Origin: Aromatoleum aromaticum EbN1 | GTDB taxonomy: Bacteria > Pseudomonadota > Gammaproteobacteria > Burkholderiales > Rhodocyclaceae | Direction of reading: 5' to 3' | Assembly (NCBI RefSeq): GCF_000025965.1 | Contig: NC_006513.1 | Location: 3,038,001 to 3,102,000 of the forward strand | Length of the DNA stretch: 64,000 nucleotides | Part shown: positions 35,689 through 44,374 of the stretch, one piece after another | Position numbering within the stretch: position 1 is the stretch's first letter | How the letters are laid out: each line of letters begins with the position of its first letter | The notes under the pieces: generated by a model | The model's database searches: none | Told to the model about the DNA's origin: nothing | Seen by the model: only the letters and a program-made list of their open reading frames with translations | Made by a program: the position numbers and the translations under genes

Positions 35689-37407
35689 GTGATCGCGCTG
35701 CGAAAAAAAGGATCGCTGCCGCTGCAGGCGCTCGCATGGGCGTGGCCCACCGTGCGCGGGCGCGCGGGCGCCGCAGCCGGCATCGTCGTGCTGTCCTTCC
35801 TCGCGTCGGGCGCCGCGTTGCTGCCGCCGTATCTCACCCAGCGCCTCGTCGATGACGGCATCGTCGGCGGGCGCATGGACGTGGTGCTGCAGCTATGCGG
35901 CGCGTTCCTCGCGCTGCTCGTCGCCGGCGTCGCGGTCGAAGCCGTTTCCCGCCTCGCATATCTGAAACTGTCCGCGCACGTGCTGTTCGGCCTGCGCGAA
36001 CAGATTTACCGCCACCTCCAGACGCTTGCGCCGACGTACTACGCGCGCACTCGCGGCGGCGAGATCCTGTCGCGGCTCGACGGTGATGTCGCCGAGGTGC
36101 AGCGTTTTGCGATCGACGCGCCGATGGGTCTCCTCAACGCGGCGTTCTCGCTGGTCGTCGCGCTGGCGCTGATGCTGTCGCTGAGCCCGCTGCTGACGGC
36201 GCTGGTGTTCGCGCTCGTGCCGCTGCATGTCGCGGCGCTGCTCGGGTCGCGGGGATGGCTCGAGCGCAGCGCCCAGGCGGTGCGGCAGCAGAGCGCGGCG
36301 ATGTCGAGTTTTTTTGTCGAATCGCTGCGCGCGATGAAGTTCATCCAGGCGACGAATGCCGGCGCGCGGCAGGAGGCCGAGCTGCGCGCGCATCATGGCG
36401 ACTATTTCGCCGCGCTGCGGCGCTCGCAGCTCGCTTCGCTCGGCGCCGGGGGCGTGCAGCGCATCCTGTCCGGGCTCGGCGTGCTGCTGGTGTTCGCGGT
36501 CGGCGGCAGCCTCGCGGCGGCGGGCGAGCTGACGGTCGGCGTCGTCGTCGCGTTCATCGCCTACACGACTCGCGCAGCCGGTCCGCTGCAGACCGCGGCG
36601 GGCGTTTTCATGGGCTGGCAGCGGGCGAAAGTCAGCCTGCAGCGCATCCGCGAACTGGCCGCTGAATTGCCGACGGTCACGTCGCCGGCGCAGCCGGTCG
36701 CGCTCGCGCAGCCGGTGCGCGGCGACCTCCGCCTCGTCGACGTGTATTTCGGCTACGGCGAGACGCGCGTGCTCGACGGCGCGTCGCTCGACATCCCGGC
36801 TGGCCGCAAGCTCGCCTTGGTCGGCGCGTCCGGCGCCGGCAAATCGACGCTGATCGATTTGCTGCAGCGTCATTACGATCCGGCCGCCGGGCACATCCTG
36901 CTCGACGGCGTGCGGCTCGATCGGCTCGACCTTGCCGAGTTGCGGCGGCGCGTCGTGGTCGTCGACCAGGACCCGGTGCTGATGCCCGGCAGCGTGCGCG
37001 ACAACCTGCGCTTCGTTGCGCCGGATGCCGATGAGGCGGCGCTGCTGCGCGCGCTCGACCTCGCCGGTCTCGCGCACTTCGCCCACGCCCGCGGGCTGGA
37101 CAAGGAGGTCGGTGCATCGGCATCGGCGCTGTCGCGCGGCGAACGGCTGCGCATCGCGCTCGCCCGCGCGATCCTGCAGGACCCGGCGGTGCTGATCCTC
37201 GATGAGACGACCTCCGGGCTCGATCTGCCCGTGGCCCAGGCGATTGTCATCGCGGTCGACCGCGTGTTCGCCGGCCGCACCCGCATCGTCATCACGCACA
37301 ACCTCGCGTCCGTCGGAGAGCTCGACGGCGTCGTCGAACTGCGTGACGGCATGCTGGTCGAGCAGCCGCCGGTGCGAGCGCCGGCGCCGCTGCTGAGGGC
37401 CGTATGA
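35689..37407 (+). CDS. qhpF: ABC exporter for the QHNDH gamma subunit (QhpF)
   Basis: Fused permease-ATPase of 572 residues: six membrane helices (to about 300), then an ATPase domain with Walker A GASGAGKST, an ABC signature close to SALSRGERLR and Walker B VLILDETTSG. It is proposed to move the crosslinked QhpC to the periplasm. GTG start. Its stop overlaps the qhpE ATG. Confidence 0.9.
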   Translation: MIALRKKGSLPLQALAWAWPTVRGRAGAAAGIVVLSFLASGAALLPPYLTQRLVDDGIVGGRMDVVLQLCGAFLALLVAGVAVEAVSRLAYLKLSAHVLFGLREQIYRHLQTLAPTYYARTRGGEILSRLDGDVAEVQRFAIDAPMGLLNAAFSLVVALALMLSLSPLLTALVFALVPLHVAALLGSRGWLERSAQAVRQQSAAMSSFFVESLRAMKFIQATNAGARQEAELRAHHGDYFAALRRSQLASLGAGGVQRILSGLGVLLVFAVGGSLAAAGELTVGVVVAFIAYTTRAAGPLQTAAGVFMGWQRAKVSLQRIRELAAELPTVTSPAQPVALAQPVRGDLRLVDVYFGYGETRVLDGASLDIPAGRKLALVGASGAGKSTLIDLLQRHYDPAAGHILLDGVRLDRLDLAELRRRVVVVDQDPVLMPGSVRDNLRFVAPDADEAALLRALDLAGLAHFAHARGLDKEVGASASALSRGERLRIALARAILQDPAVLILDETTSGLDLPVAQAIVIAVDRVFAGRTRIVITHNLASVGELDGVVELRDGMLVEQPPVRAPAPLLRAV

Positions 37408-38132
37408 AACTGCGCGTCGGCATCGTCGATGGCGGTTTTGTGCGCGTAGCGCCCGCAGCGCTGCACGCAGCTGCGCAGTTCGCCAGCGGCGAGTTCGATG
37501 GCGGCGAGTTCGATGGCGCCAAGTCCGATGGGGTCGTGCGCTGCGAAGCGCCGCACGGACCTGCGCTGCCGCACGGCGAATGCGTCGCCGCGCTGGTCCT
37601 CGACGCGGCGCCGACCGCTTGCCTGCTCGACGCACGCGTCGCCACGGTCGGCCGGCCCGCGACGCCGCGCCTCGTCGCCGCCGCGATCGACTGGTGCGTC
37701 GCCGAAGGGGCTCGTGTCGTCAACCTGAGCCTCGGCCTCGCCGACGATCGTCGCGTGCTGCGCGAAGCTTGCGAGCGGGCCGTGGGGCAGGGCGTGCTGC
37801 TCGTCGCCGCAGCGCCGGCACGCGGTTCGCCAGTCTATCCGGCGCATTATCCCGGCGTGCTCGCGGTGAGCGGTGATGCGCGCTGCGCTCCTGACCAATG
37901 GTCGCGGCTCGATCCGGCGAGCGCAGCCGGCGCCGCGTGGGGAACCTGTCCCGACGCGCCCGGCGGACGCCCCGGTGGCGCGAGCATGGCTGCAGCGCGC
38001 TTTGCCGGCATCGTCGCGAATCACCTCGTGCAGCACCCCGACGCGGGCCTTCGCGGGCTCGTCGACCACCTCGCGGCCTTTGCCATCTGGCACGGGCGCG
38101 AAAACAGAAGAATCGCGGAGACCGATTCATGA
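37404..38132 (+). CDS. qhpE: Subtilisin-like leader peptidase (QhpE)
   Basis: Protein of 242 residues of the S8 family that removes the QhpC leader. The triad is visible: D9 (GIVDGG), H57 (LPHGEC) and S194 (GGASMAAARFAG). The segment that usually holds the oxyanion-hole Asn (VAAAGN) reads LVAAAPARGS, so that Asn is not evident. A short tandem repeat, GEFDG twice, occurs near residue 30. It has no signal peptide. Overlaps qhpF upstream and the U32 gene downstream. Confidence 0.88.
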   Translation: MKLRVGIVDGGFVRVAPAALHAAAQFASGEFDGGEFDGAKSDGVVRCEAPHGPALPHGECVAALVLDAAPTACLLDARVATVGRPATPRLVAAAIDWCVAEGARVVNLSLGLADDRRVLREACERAVGQGVLLVAAAPARGSPVYPAHYPGVLAVSGDARCAPDQWSRLDPASAAGAAWGTCPDAPGGRPGGASMAAARFAGIVANHLVQHPDAGLRGLVDHLAAFAIWHGRENRRIAETDS

Positions 38133-39046
38133 CATCGACCTTGCCCCCAGCGCCGACCCCTTCCATTTCGCCAAAACCTCCTGCGGGCCCGATCGAGCTC
38201 GGCTTCGCGCTCGTCGATGAGCGCGAGCTCGCCGCGTTCGTGCGCCTTGGGCGTGTCACGCGCGACGACTATCTCGAACAGCTCGGCGACGCGCGACAGT
38301 GCGTGACGCTGCCCGACGACGCCGAGCCGACGCATTTCTTCCTCGGCAGCGAGTTCTGCGAGCACCTGCTGCCGAGTGTGGAAGCGATCGATCGCGCCGT
38401 GGCCCTGTGCGAGCGCTGGGGAGTCACGTTCGGCCTCGTCACGCCGATCGCCTGTGACAGCCTGTTCGAGCCGCTTCGCGCCGCGTTCGCGCGCCTGCCT
38501 GCAGGCGCCGAAGTGACCGTCAACGACTGGGGCGTCGCGCGCGTCGTGCAGCGCGAATTCCCCGATCTGCGGCCGGTCGCCGGGCGGCTGCTCGGGAAGA
38601 TGCTGAAGGACCCGCGGCTGCCGTCCGCGACGTGGGCGCGCATGTACCCGAACGGCCTGCGCGCCGGCCCGTTCCGCGAAATCCTCGACAATCTCGGCAT
38701 CGGCCGCCTGGAACTCGACTTCCCGCCGTTCGGCGCTGCCGACATGTATGCCGGCATCGATTTCCCGGTCGGCGTACGCGCGCCGTATGGCTACATCGCG
38801 AAGGGCCGCATCTGCAAGCTCGGTTCGCTCGCGCTCGATGTGCCGGAAAAATTCTCGCCGGGCCACCGGTGCCGCCGCGAATGCCTCGGCTTCTCCGAAG
38901 TCGGTGCCCGGCCCGGCACGCGCGAGCTGCAGACGTCGCAGCGCGGCAACACGATGTATTACCGCCACGCCCCCGGCATGACCGCGGCGATCGCCGAGGC
39001 GGTGGCGAATGGCTGGGTCAGCCGTATCGTCCTGTCGGGAGCCTGA
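38129..39046 (+). CDS. U32-family protein, UbiV-like, coupled to qhpE
   Basis: Protein of 305 residues. Its ATG overlaps the qhpE stop (ATGA), so it belongs to the qhp operon. The pattern follows UbiV: a first Cys in FFLGSEFC (C77) aligns with the UbiV segment LGE.VC. The remaining Cys are C229, C248 and C252 (C-x18-C-x3-C), together a probable 4Fe-4S site. UbiV works with UbiU in O2-independent ubiquinone hydroxylation. This gene is unlikely to be ubiV itself, as its partner and operon differ. Role inferred: one half of a hydroxylase for QhpC tryptophan. Confidence 0.8.
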   Translation: MTSTLPPAPTPSISPKPPAGPIELGFALVDERELAAFVRLGRVTRDDYLEQLGDARQCVTLPDDAEPTHFFLGSEFCEHLLPSVEAIDRAVALCERWGVTFGLVTPIACDSLFEPLRAAFARLPAGAEVTVNDWGVARVVQREFPDLRPVAGRLLGKMLKDPRLPSATWARMYPNGLRAGPFREILDNLGIGRLELDFPPFGAADMYAGIDFPVGVRAPYGYIAKGRICKLGSLALDVPEKFSPGHRCRRECLGFSEVGARPGTRELQTSQRGNTMYYRHAPGMTAAIAEAVANGWVSRIVLSGA

Positions 39047-39049
39047 AAT

Positions 39050-39120
39050 GAAGCCCCCACGCTCGCTTTGTTCGCTGCCCCCCGAGGGGGTTGAGGCCTC
39101 CCTTGGGGGTGGCCCTACGG
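39050..39120. repeat. Betaproteobacterial GC-rich intergenic repeat
   Basis: The 70-base spacer between the two U32 genes has the look of a dispersed extragenic repeat of betaproteobacteria: a CCCCCACGCTCGC start, then CTGCCCCCCGAGGGGG (a palindromic core about 39075-39090), then CTTGGGGGTGGCCC. It can fold into hairpins and may attenuate or stabilise mRNA. The ribosome site of the next gene lies at its right border. Confidence 0.65.
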
Positions 39121-39127
39121 GAGTCCT

Positions 39128-40162
39128 ATGAAAATCACTGCACCGATCAGCACGCCTGCCGAAGTCGAACCGCTGGTGCGGGCTGGCGCGCGCGAACTGT
39201 ATTGCGGCGTCGTGCCGCCGGAGTGGATCCGGCGTTTCAACACTTCGGGCGTCAATCGCCGCGTGTTCGGCAACCTCAACGGCTATGCCGACCTCGAGCG
39301 CGTCATCGACAACGCGCATGCGCTCGACGCCGAAGTGTTCCTCGTCCTCAACGCGCAGCAATACGGCGAGCAGCACCTCGACGCGCTGACCGAAATCGCC
39401 GCCCACTTTCGCAGCATCGGCGGTAACGCCGCGATCGTCGCCGATATCTCGCTGATCGCCTCGCTCGCGGCGAACGTCCCGGATCTCGCGATCCACGTCA
39501 GTTCGGTCGCGACCTGCCGCAACGTCGAATCGGCGCGCTTTTTCGCGCAGCTCGGCGCGCGCCGCATCATCCTGCCGCGCGACGTCACCGTCGCCGAGAT
39601 CTCCGCGATCGCGACCGAACTCCCCGAGCTCGACATCGAAGCGTTCGTGCTCAACGACGGCTGCGTGTTCGAGGAGGGCACGTGCCACACCGTGCATCTG
39701 CCGATGAACAAGGGCGGCCCGATCTGCATCGACAACTACCAGTTCGAATACCGCGCGGCGAATGGCGAAGCACCTGCCGAACGGGCGCTGCGGCGGCTGG
39801 AAAAGAACGACCAGGACTACAAGCGCTGGCTGTGGTATCGCTTCGGCAACGGTTTTTCGGTCGCGCCGAACGGCTACCCGTGGGGCCCGTGCGGCCTGTG
39901 CGCGATGCCGGCGATGCACGCGGCGGGCGTGCATTCGGTGAAGATCGCCGGGCGCGAAGGGGCGAGCGAGCGCAAGGTGAAGAGCGTCGAACTCGTTCAT
40001 GAGGTGTTGCGCCGCATCGAGGACGGCGAACCGGAGTCGAAAGTCCGCGAATGCGCGGTCGGACTGCGCGACGCGCCGAGCCACTGCGCGAGCGGTTACA
40101 TGTGCTATTACCCCGAGAAGCGCAGCCGGCCGGAGATTGCCGCTCACGCACGGCCGGGCTGA
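39128..40162 (+). CDS. U32-family protein, UbiU-like, partner of the UbiV-like protein
   Basis: Protein of 344 residues with a TIM-barrel-like U32 fold. The U32 signature region has C179, C186 and C200 (C-x6-C-x13-C) followed by GPCGLC (C255, C258), comparable to the Cys set of UbiU, which binds 4Fe-4S. N-terminal KITAPISTPAEVEPLVRAGARELYCG is typical. Despite the family name, studied members (UbiU/V, RlhA, TrhP) act in hydroxylation rather than proteolysis. GGGAG precedes the ATG. It is 81 bases after its partner. Confidence 0.85.
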   Translation: MKITAPISTPAEVEPLVRAGARELYCGVVPPEWIRRFNTSGVNRRVFGNLNGYADLERVIDNAHALDAEVFLVLNAQQYGEQHLDALTEIAAHFRSIGGNAAIVADISLIASLAANVPDLAIHVSSVATCRNVESARFFAQLGARRIILPRDVTVAEISAIATELPELDIEAFVLNDGCVFEEGTCHTVHLPMNKGGPICIDNYQFEYRAANGEAPAERALRRLEKNDQDYKRWLWYRFGNGFSVAPNGYPWGPCGLCAMPAMHAAGVHSVKIAGREGASERKVKSVELVHEVLRRIEDGEPESKVRECAVGLRDAPSHCASGYMCYYPEKRSRPEIAAHARPG

Positions 40163-40543
40163 AGTCGCCGCCGGATCAATCCGTCGGATCGCCGATTATG
40201 TAACTATATGTTTCATCTCCTGTTTAGGGTCGTGAAACAGACTGCATAACGCGTAGGCGTAATGCCGGCTGAAGTCTGGCAGCCGGGGCCGCTGCACAAG
40301 CCGCCCTGCGCGAACGTCATCGTGCTGGCCAGGCGCGCGAAAGTTGCTCGCGGATGGCTGCTGGGAAAGAATGCTTCACCGCACAAAAATACTGCCTGTG
40401 CGGTAACAATAATCGAGGGTGCAGCGGGACGGTCACAACCGTTCGCTGCGCTCGAAGCTGAACCCGGCGGTTCGCGCCGCCACATTGCAGGCCCTGCCCG
40501 GACCCTCCGACGGTCCTATTCGGGGCTGAATCCCGGATCGTCG
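40163..40543. other. Intergenic region with two inverted repeats, before the FtsH-like gene
   Basis: No gene seen. Two dyads stand out: TGTTTCA (40209-40215) with TGAAACA (40233-40239), 17 bases apart; and ACCGCACA (40378-40385) with TGTGCGGT (40397-40404), 11 bases apart. AATAAT at about 40408-40413 could be part of a promoter. The first resembles an operator for a dimeric regulator; neither regulator can be named. Confidence 0.45.
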
Positions 40544-42475
40544 ATGAAGCTATTCTCTGCGTGGCCCCGCTGGGTCCAAATCCTTTTTTCCGTCGCCCTT
40601 TTTACCTCCGTCGTCGCCGGCTGGATCGCGTTCGACTACCACAGCCACGCGCCGAGCACGGCTGGCAAGACCGAACTCGCACGCGAGTTCGAGTCCGGCC
40701 CCCACATGTGGCTGGACCGTCCGCTCGACGCATCGGTTTTCGCGGACAAGCTTCGACAGGGCGAGATCGCCGCGGTCGGGGTCGACGGCCAGCGCGTGCT
40801 GGCGACGACCCGCAGCGGTGAGCAATTCAGCACCGAGCTCGTCGCGGGCGAGGAAGGACTGCTGGCCGGCCTCGAAACCGCGAGCCGGGAGCAGGGTTTC
40901 GCGCTGACCCGCATCAGCGTGGACGCGCGCACGGTCGGCGAACGCATCGTCGCCAGCACGGGCAGCGTGCTCGAGCGACTCTTCACGCTGTTGACGGTCG
41001 CCGCAATGGTGGTGCTCGGCGTCTATCTGCTGCGGCAAGGTGCAATGGGCGGCGGCGCGAAAGCCAGGCTCGCCGAGAAGCCGCAGACGAGTTTCGTCGA
41101 CGTGGTCGGCGCGTCGGATGCGAAAACCTCGCTGCAGCAGGTGACTGCCTTCATGCGCGACCCGCAGAAATATCTCGCGCTCGGGGCCAAGCCGCCGCGC
41201 GGCGTGCTTCTCGAAGGCCCGCCGGGAACCGGAAAAACCTTGCTCGCGCGCGCACTCGCCGGCGAATGCAAGGCGAACTTCATCGCCGTCGATGGCTCGC
41301 ATTTTTCGAGCATGTTCTACGGCCAGGGCATCGCGAAAGTCCGCGAACTCTTCGCGACCGCCCGCAAGAATGCGCCCTGTATCATTTTCATCGACGAGTT
41401 CGACGGCATCGGCAAGCGCGCGAGTGGTGCGAAAGTCGAGGGCGGGCAGTCCGAAGAGAACCGCATCATCAACAAGCTGCTCGTCGAGATGGACGGTTTC
41501 TCGACCTCCGACAACATCATCGTCATCGGCGCGACGAACCACGTCGGCAACGTCGACGAAGCGCTGCGCCGCCCCGGTCGTTTCGACCTCGTCGCGCGCG
41601 TCAACCTGCCCACCGTGCACGATCGCCGCGAACTGTTCGAGCTGTGTCTCGCCCGCGTCCGGGCCGAGTCCGGGCAGATCGACGCGGAGGCGCTCGCGCG
41701 CGCGAGCAGCGGCCTGTCGCACGCCGACATCACGAACATCGTCAATCGCGCGACGGTACTGGCGGCGGAGTCGGGCAGCGCTTCGGTGACCCAGGCTCAC
41801 CTGCACCGCGCGCTCGAAACGCACCAGCTCGGCGGCGAAGTCTCGAGCCTGAAGGCCGCGTTCACCGAAACGCACCGCGAGCGCATTGCGGTGCACGAAG
41901 CGGGCCACGCGCTGGTCGCCCATGCGCTGAAAGCGGGCCGCGTCGAGCGCATCAGCATCGAGCCGCGCGGCCAGGCGCTCGGCGTGACCTTCGTCAGCCG
42001 CGAGGACGAAGTGCCGCTGTATGGCGAGCGCGAACTGAAGGCGCGGCTGTCGATGCTGCTGGCCGGGCGCGAGGCCGAACTGATGAATTACGGCAACACG
42101 ACGTCGGGCGCGGCCGATGACCTCAAGCGGGCCTCGGAACTGGCAATCGAAATGGTCAGCTCGATGGGGTTTTCGAGCCAGTTCGGGCTGCTGAGCCTCG
42201 CCGGTGTGCCCGATGCGCTGGTCGGACCACATATCCAGGAGCGGGCGCTGGGCGAAGCGCGCGCGATGCTCGAAGCGGCCCAGCGCGCGTGCCGCGAGAC
42301 GCTCGAACGCCATTGTCACGTGCTGCACGCGGTGACCGCAGCGCTGCTGAAGGACGACACGGTTTCCGGCGCGTTGCTGCGCGAGATGTTGCCGGCGCAT
42401 GATTTCCACGCCGACGCGGCGAACGACGCGGCAGCACTGCGTGTTGCGATGGAAACGGTTCCCGGGCCGGTGTAA
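40544..42475 (+). CDS. FtsH-like membrane AAA+ zinc metalloprotease
   Basis: Protein of 643 residues from ATG 40544. Two membrane helices (about 8-30 and 147-165) flank a periplasmic domain of about 110 residues. The AAA+ domain has Walker A GPPGTGKT (225-232), Walker B IIFIDEFDGIG and the arginine-finger segment RRPGRFD. The peptidase site is HEAGH (H451, E452, H455). The linker and periplasmic part diverge from housekeeping FtsH and there is no adjacent rrmJ/folP, so this is probably an accessory paralogue. Upstream open frame is not counted. Confidence 0.9.
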   Translation: MKLFSAWPRWVQILFSVALFTSVVAGWIAFDYHSHAPSTAGKTELAREFESGPHMWLDRPLDASVFADKLRQGEIAAVGVDGQRVLATTRSGEQFSTELVAGEEGLLAGLETASREQGFALTRISVDARTVGERIVASTGSVLERLFTLLTVAAMVVLGVYLLRQGAMGGGAKARLAEKPQTSFVDVVGASDAKTSLQQVTAFMRDPQKYLALGAKPPRGVLLEGPPGTGKTLLARALAGECKANFIAVDGSHFSSMFYGQGIAKVRELFATARKNAPCIIFIDEFDGIGKRASGAKVEGGQSEENRIINKLLVEMDGFSTSDNIIVIGATNHVGNVDEALRRPGRFDLVARVNLPTVHDRRELFELCLARVRAESGQIDAEALARASSGLSHADITNIVNRATVLAAESGSASVTQAHLHRALETHQLGGEVSSLKAAFTETHRERIAVHEAGHALVAHALKAGRVERISIEPRGQALGVTFVSREDEVPLYGERELKARLSMLLAGREAELMNYGNTTSGAADDLKRASELAIEMVSSMGFSSQFGLLSLAGVPDALVGPHIQERALGEARAMLEAAQRACRETLERHCHVLHAVTAALLKDDTVSGALLREMLPAHDFHADAANDAAALRVAMETVPGPV

Positions 42476-42513
42476 AGGATGGTCCCGGGGCTGGCGCTGG
42501 GTCGCGGCGGGGG

Positions 42514-43110
42514 TCAGAGACGCTTCGTCGCGACGATTGCTCCCCGGATCTCGCCTTCCTTGTAACCGGTGGCGCGGTCGTCGGGATAATGCTCGTCGAT
42601 AACCGCCCTGACTTCAGGCTTGAGCTGGTCGCGTGGGCCGTGGCAGCTCAGGCATAGCGCCTGGGTCGGCAGGGCCTTCGCGTAGCGATAGACGTGCCCG
42701 CCGGCGGCCTCGACCACTTCCCCTTTCTCGAGACCGGTAGGGTTCTCGCCTGCGGCGGCGCGTCGGTCGAATTCTTCCAGCGCGGCTTTTTCCCACGCGT
42801 CCGGCGTCGCGCGCTGCGCGTTGCGCGGCTTCAGGCTCACGCGCTTGAGCTGCCACCCGGTGCTCGCCGCGACTTCTTTCGCCATGGCCGGCGCCATGTC
42901 CTTGCACACCGGGATCGCCCCTTCGGGACCCACCTCGGCGATTTTCTCGTTCAGCGCGGCCAGCAGCCTCGGCGGTAGTGTGGATGCCGCTGCGCGCGCT
43001 TCCACGAGCATCGCGTCATCGGCGGCGAGCGCGGAAAACGACAGGCAGGCACAGCCGAGCGCAACGGCCACGGGGGTGGGGAGGCACTTGAGGGCGGGCA
43101 TGAGCTTCAT
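42514..43110 (-). CDS. DUF3365 (Tll0287-like) c-type haem protein
   Basis: Exported protein of 198 residues: signal peptide ending near SALAADD, then a DUF3365 domain with a single haem c motif CLSCH in TQALCLSCHGP. The fold in relatives is PAS-like and binds haem c, suggesting redox or gas sensing or electron transfer in the periplasm. It is a lone gene, convergent with the FtsH-like gene. Confidence 0.88.
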   Translation of the reverse strand: MKLMPALKCLPTPVAVALGCACLSFSALAADDAMLVEARAAASTLPPRLLAALNEKIAEVGPEGAIPVCKDMAPAMAKEVAASTGWQLKRVSLKPRNAQRATPDAWEKAALEEFDRRAAAGENPTGLEKGEVVEAAGGHVYRYAKALPTQALCLSCHGPRDQLKPEVRAVIDEHYPDDRATGYKEGEIRGAIVATKRL

Positions 43111-43425
43111 CGGAATCTCCTTGGCTGTCGTATAAAAGTGAATGCTAATATTACGCTCGATTTCCTTTGGGTGCGATCGGCACGATGCACTTCACGTCCG
43201 GCCGCGACCTGGACGGGTCGCAGTGCAGCAAGTCACCCGCTTCGTATGGGTAAAAAAGCGCTATCGCGGGCTGTTCCGCAAACCGGATCGGAGGCCGGGA
43301 AACCGCCGCTGGAGCGCCGGCGATGCAGTGCCCGGCTTATTCCGTGGTGCACAATAGGCTGGGCCTTGTGGTATCTTGGCCAAAAATAAATGGTTTGCAG
43401 ATTTTTTTACCCCGACCTCCCCTGA
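43111..43425. other. Divergent intergenic region before the CobD/CbiB-like gene
   Basis: No coding frame with support. Short AT-rich patches near 43126-43155 may hold the promoter of the leftward haem-protein gene. TATCTT at about 43372-43377 and the T7 run at 43402-43408 lie just before the rightward gene. No clear operator or terminator was found. Confidence 0.4.
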
Positions 43426-44352
43426 ATGACGCTTTTCTCGCTGATCGTTGCGCTGCTCATCGAGCAGCTGCGCCCGCTGCCGGTCCGGCAGGTGGTTCTG
43501 GATCCCCTTAGACGGTTTTCCGGCGTACTTGTTGACCGCTTCAACGACGGCCGGGCGCGGAACGGAACGCTCGCGTGGTGGTTGCTGATGCTTCTCGCGG
43601 TTTTGGGAGGCGCGTTGGTCTTCGTCCTGCTGTGGCTGATCCACCCGGCGCTCGCGTTCGCGTTCAATATCGCCGTACTGTATCTGACGATGGGCTTTCG
43701 TCAGGAGAGCCATTACTTCACCGACATCCACCTCGCGCTGCGCATGGACGAACTTGCCCGCGCCCGCACGCTCCTCGGCGAATGGCGCGGCGGACAGTAT
43801 TCCGAGGCGAGTTCGAGCGAGGTGGCGCGGCTCGCGATCGAGAAAGCGCTCGTCGCGGCGCACCGCAACGTGTTCGGTGTGGTGTTCTGGTTCATCGTCA
43901 TGCCCGGGCCGACAGGCGCGATTTTGTATCGCCTGGCGCGCTTCCTCGGTGAAGAATGGGGGCAGCGCCGTGATGCCGAATTCGGCGAGTTCGGCCGCTT
44001 CGCGAGAAAAGCATTCGCGGTCATTGACTGGGTGCCGGCCCGCCTGACCGCAGCGTCGTTTTCGGTCGTCGGCGACTTCGAGGACGCGCTGTTCTGCTGG
44101 CGTACCCAGGCGATGCTTTGGGGCGAAAGGGCGTCCGGTATACTGATTGCCGCGGGTGCGGGAGCGCTGGGAGTGCGTCTGGGAATGCCCGTGCACGAAT
44201 CCGGCGAGATCGTCGAGCGGCCGGAAATGGGCGTCGGCGCGGAAGCCGATGCCGAATACATGCAGAGTACCGTGGGCCTGGTATGGCGAGCGCTGGTGCT
44301 TTGCCTGTTAATGCTCGCTTTGGTTGTGATAGCCGGTTGGGTTGGTCGTTGA
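43426..44352 (+). CDS. CobD/CbiB (AmpE-like) family membrane protein
   Basis: Protein of 308 residues with hydrophobic segments at both ends and in the middle. The N terminus MTLFSLIVALLIEQLRPL and the FWFIVMPGPTGAILYRLA and AVIDWVPARL segments are typical of the betaproteobacterial CobD/CbiB-like group, which is also close to AmpE. True CobD makes adenosylcobinamide phosphate. No other cobalamin synthesis gene is near, so the biochemical role is open. Confidence 0.8.
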   Translation: MTLFSLIVALLIEQLRPLPVRQVVLDPLRRFSGVLVDRFNDGRARNGTLAWWLLMLLAVLGGALVFVLLWLIHPALAFAFNIAVLYLTMGFRQESHYFTDIHLALRMDELARARTLLGEWRGGQYSEASSSEVARLAIEKALVAAHRNVFGVVFWFIVMPGPTGAILYRLARFLGEEWGQRRDAEFGEFGRFARKAFAVIDWVPARLTAASFSVVGDFEDALFCWRTQAMLWGERASGILIAAGAGALGVRLGMPVHESGEIVERPEMGVGAEADAEYMQSTVGLVWRALVLCLLMLALVVIAGWVGR

Positions 44353-44374
44353 TTTTTGAGGAGGGAGCACTGAG

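Noticed and set aside
38129-40162. The U32 pair as the organism's ordinary ubiU/ubiV genes
   Set aside because: Translational coupling to qhpE and absence of ubiT or other anaerobic ubiquinone genes argue for a qhp-specific role; phylogeny would be needed to be certain.
43138-43389. Short plus-strand open frame between the haem protein and CobD-like genes
   Set aside because: No ribosome site, no recognisable family, and composition typical of non-coding DNA.
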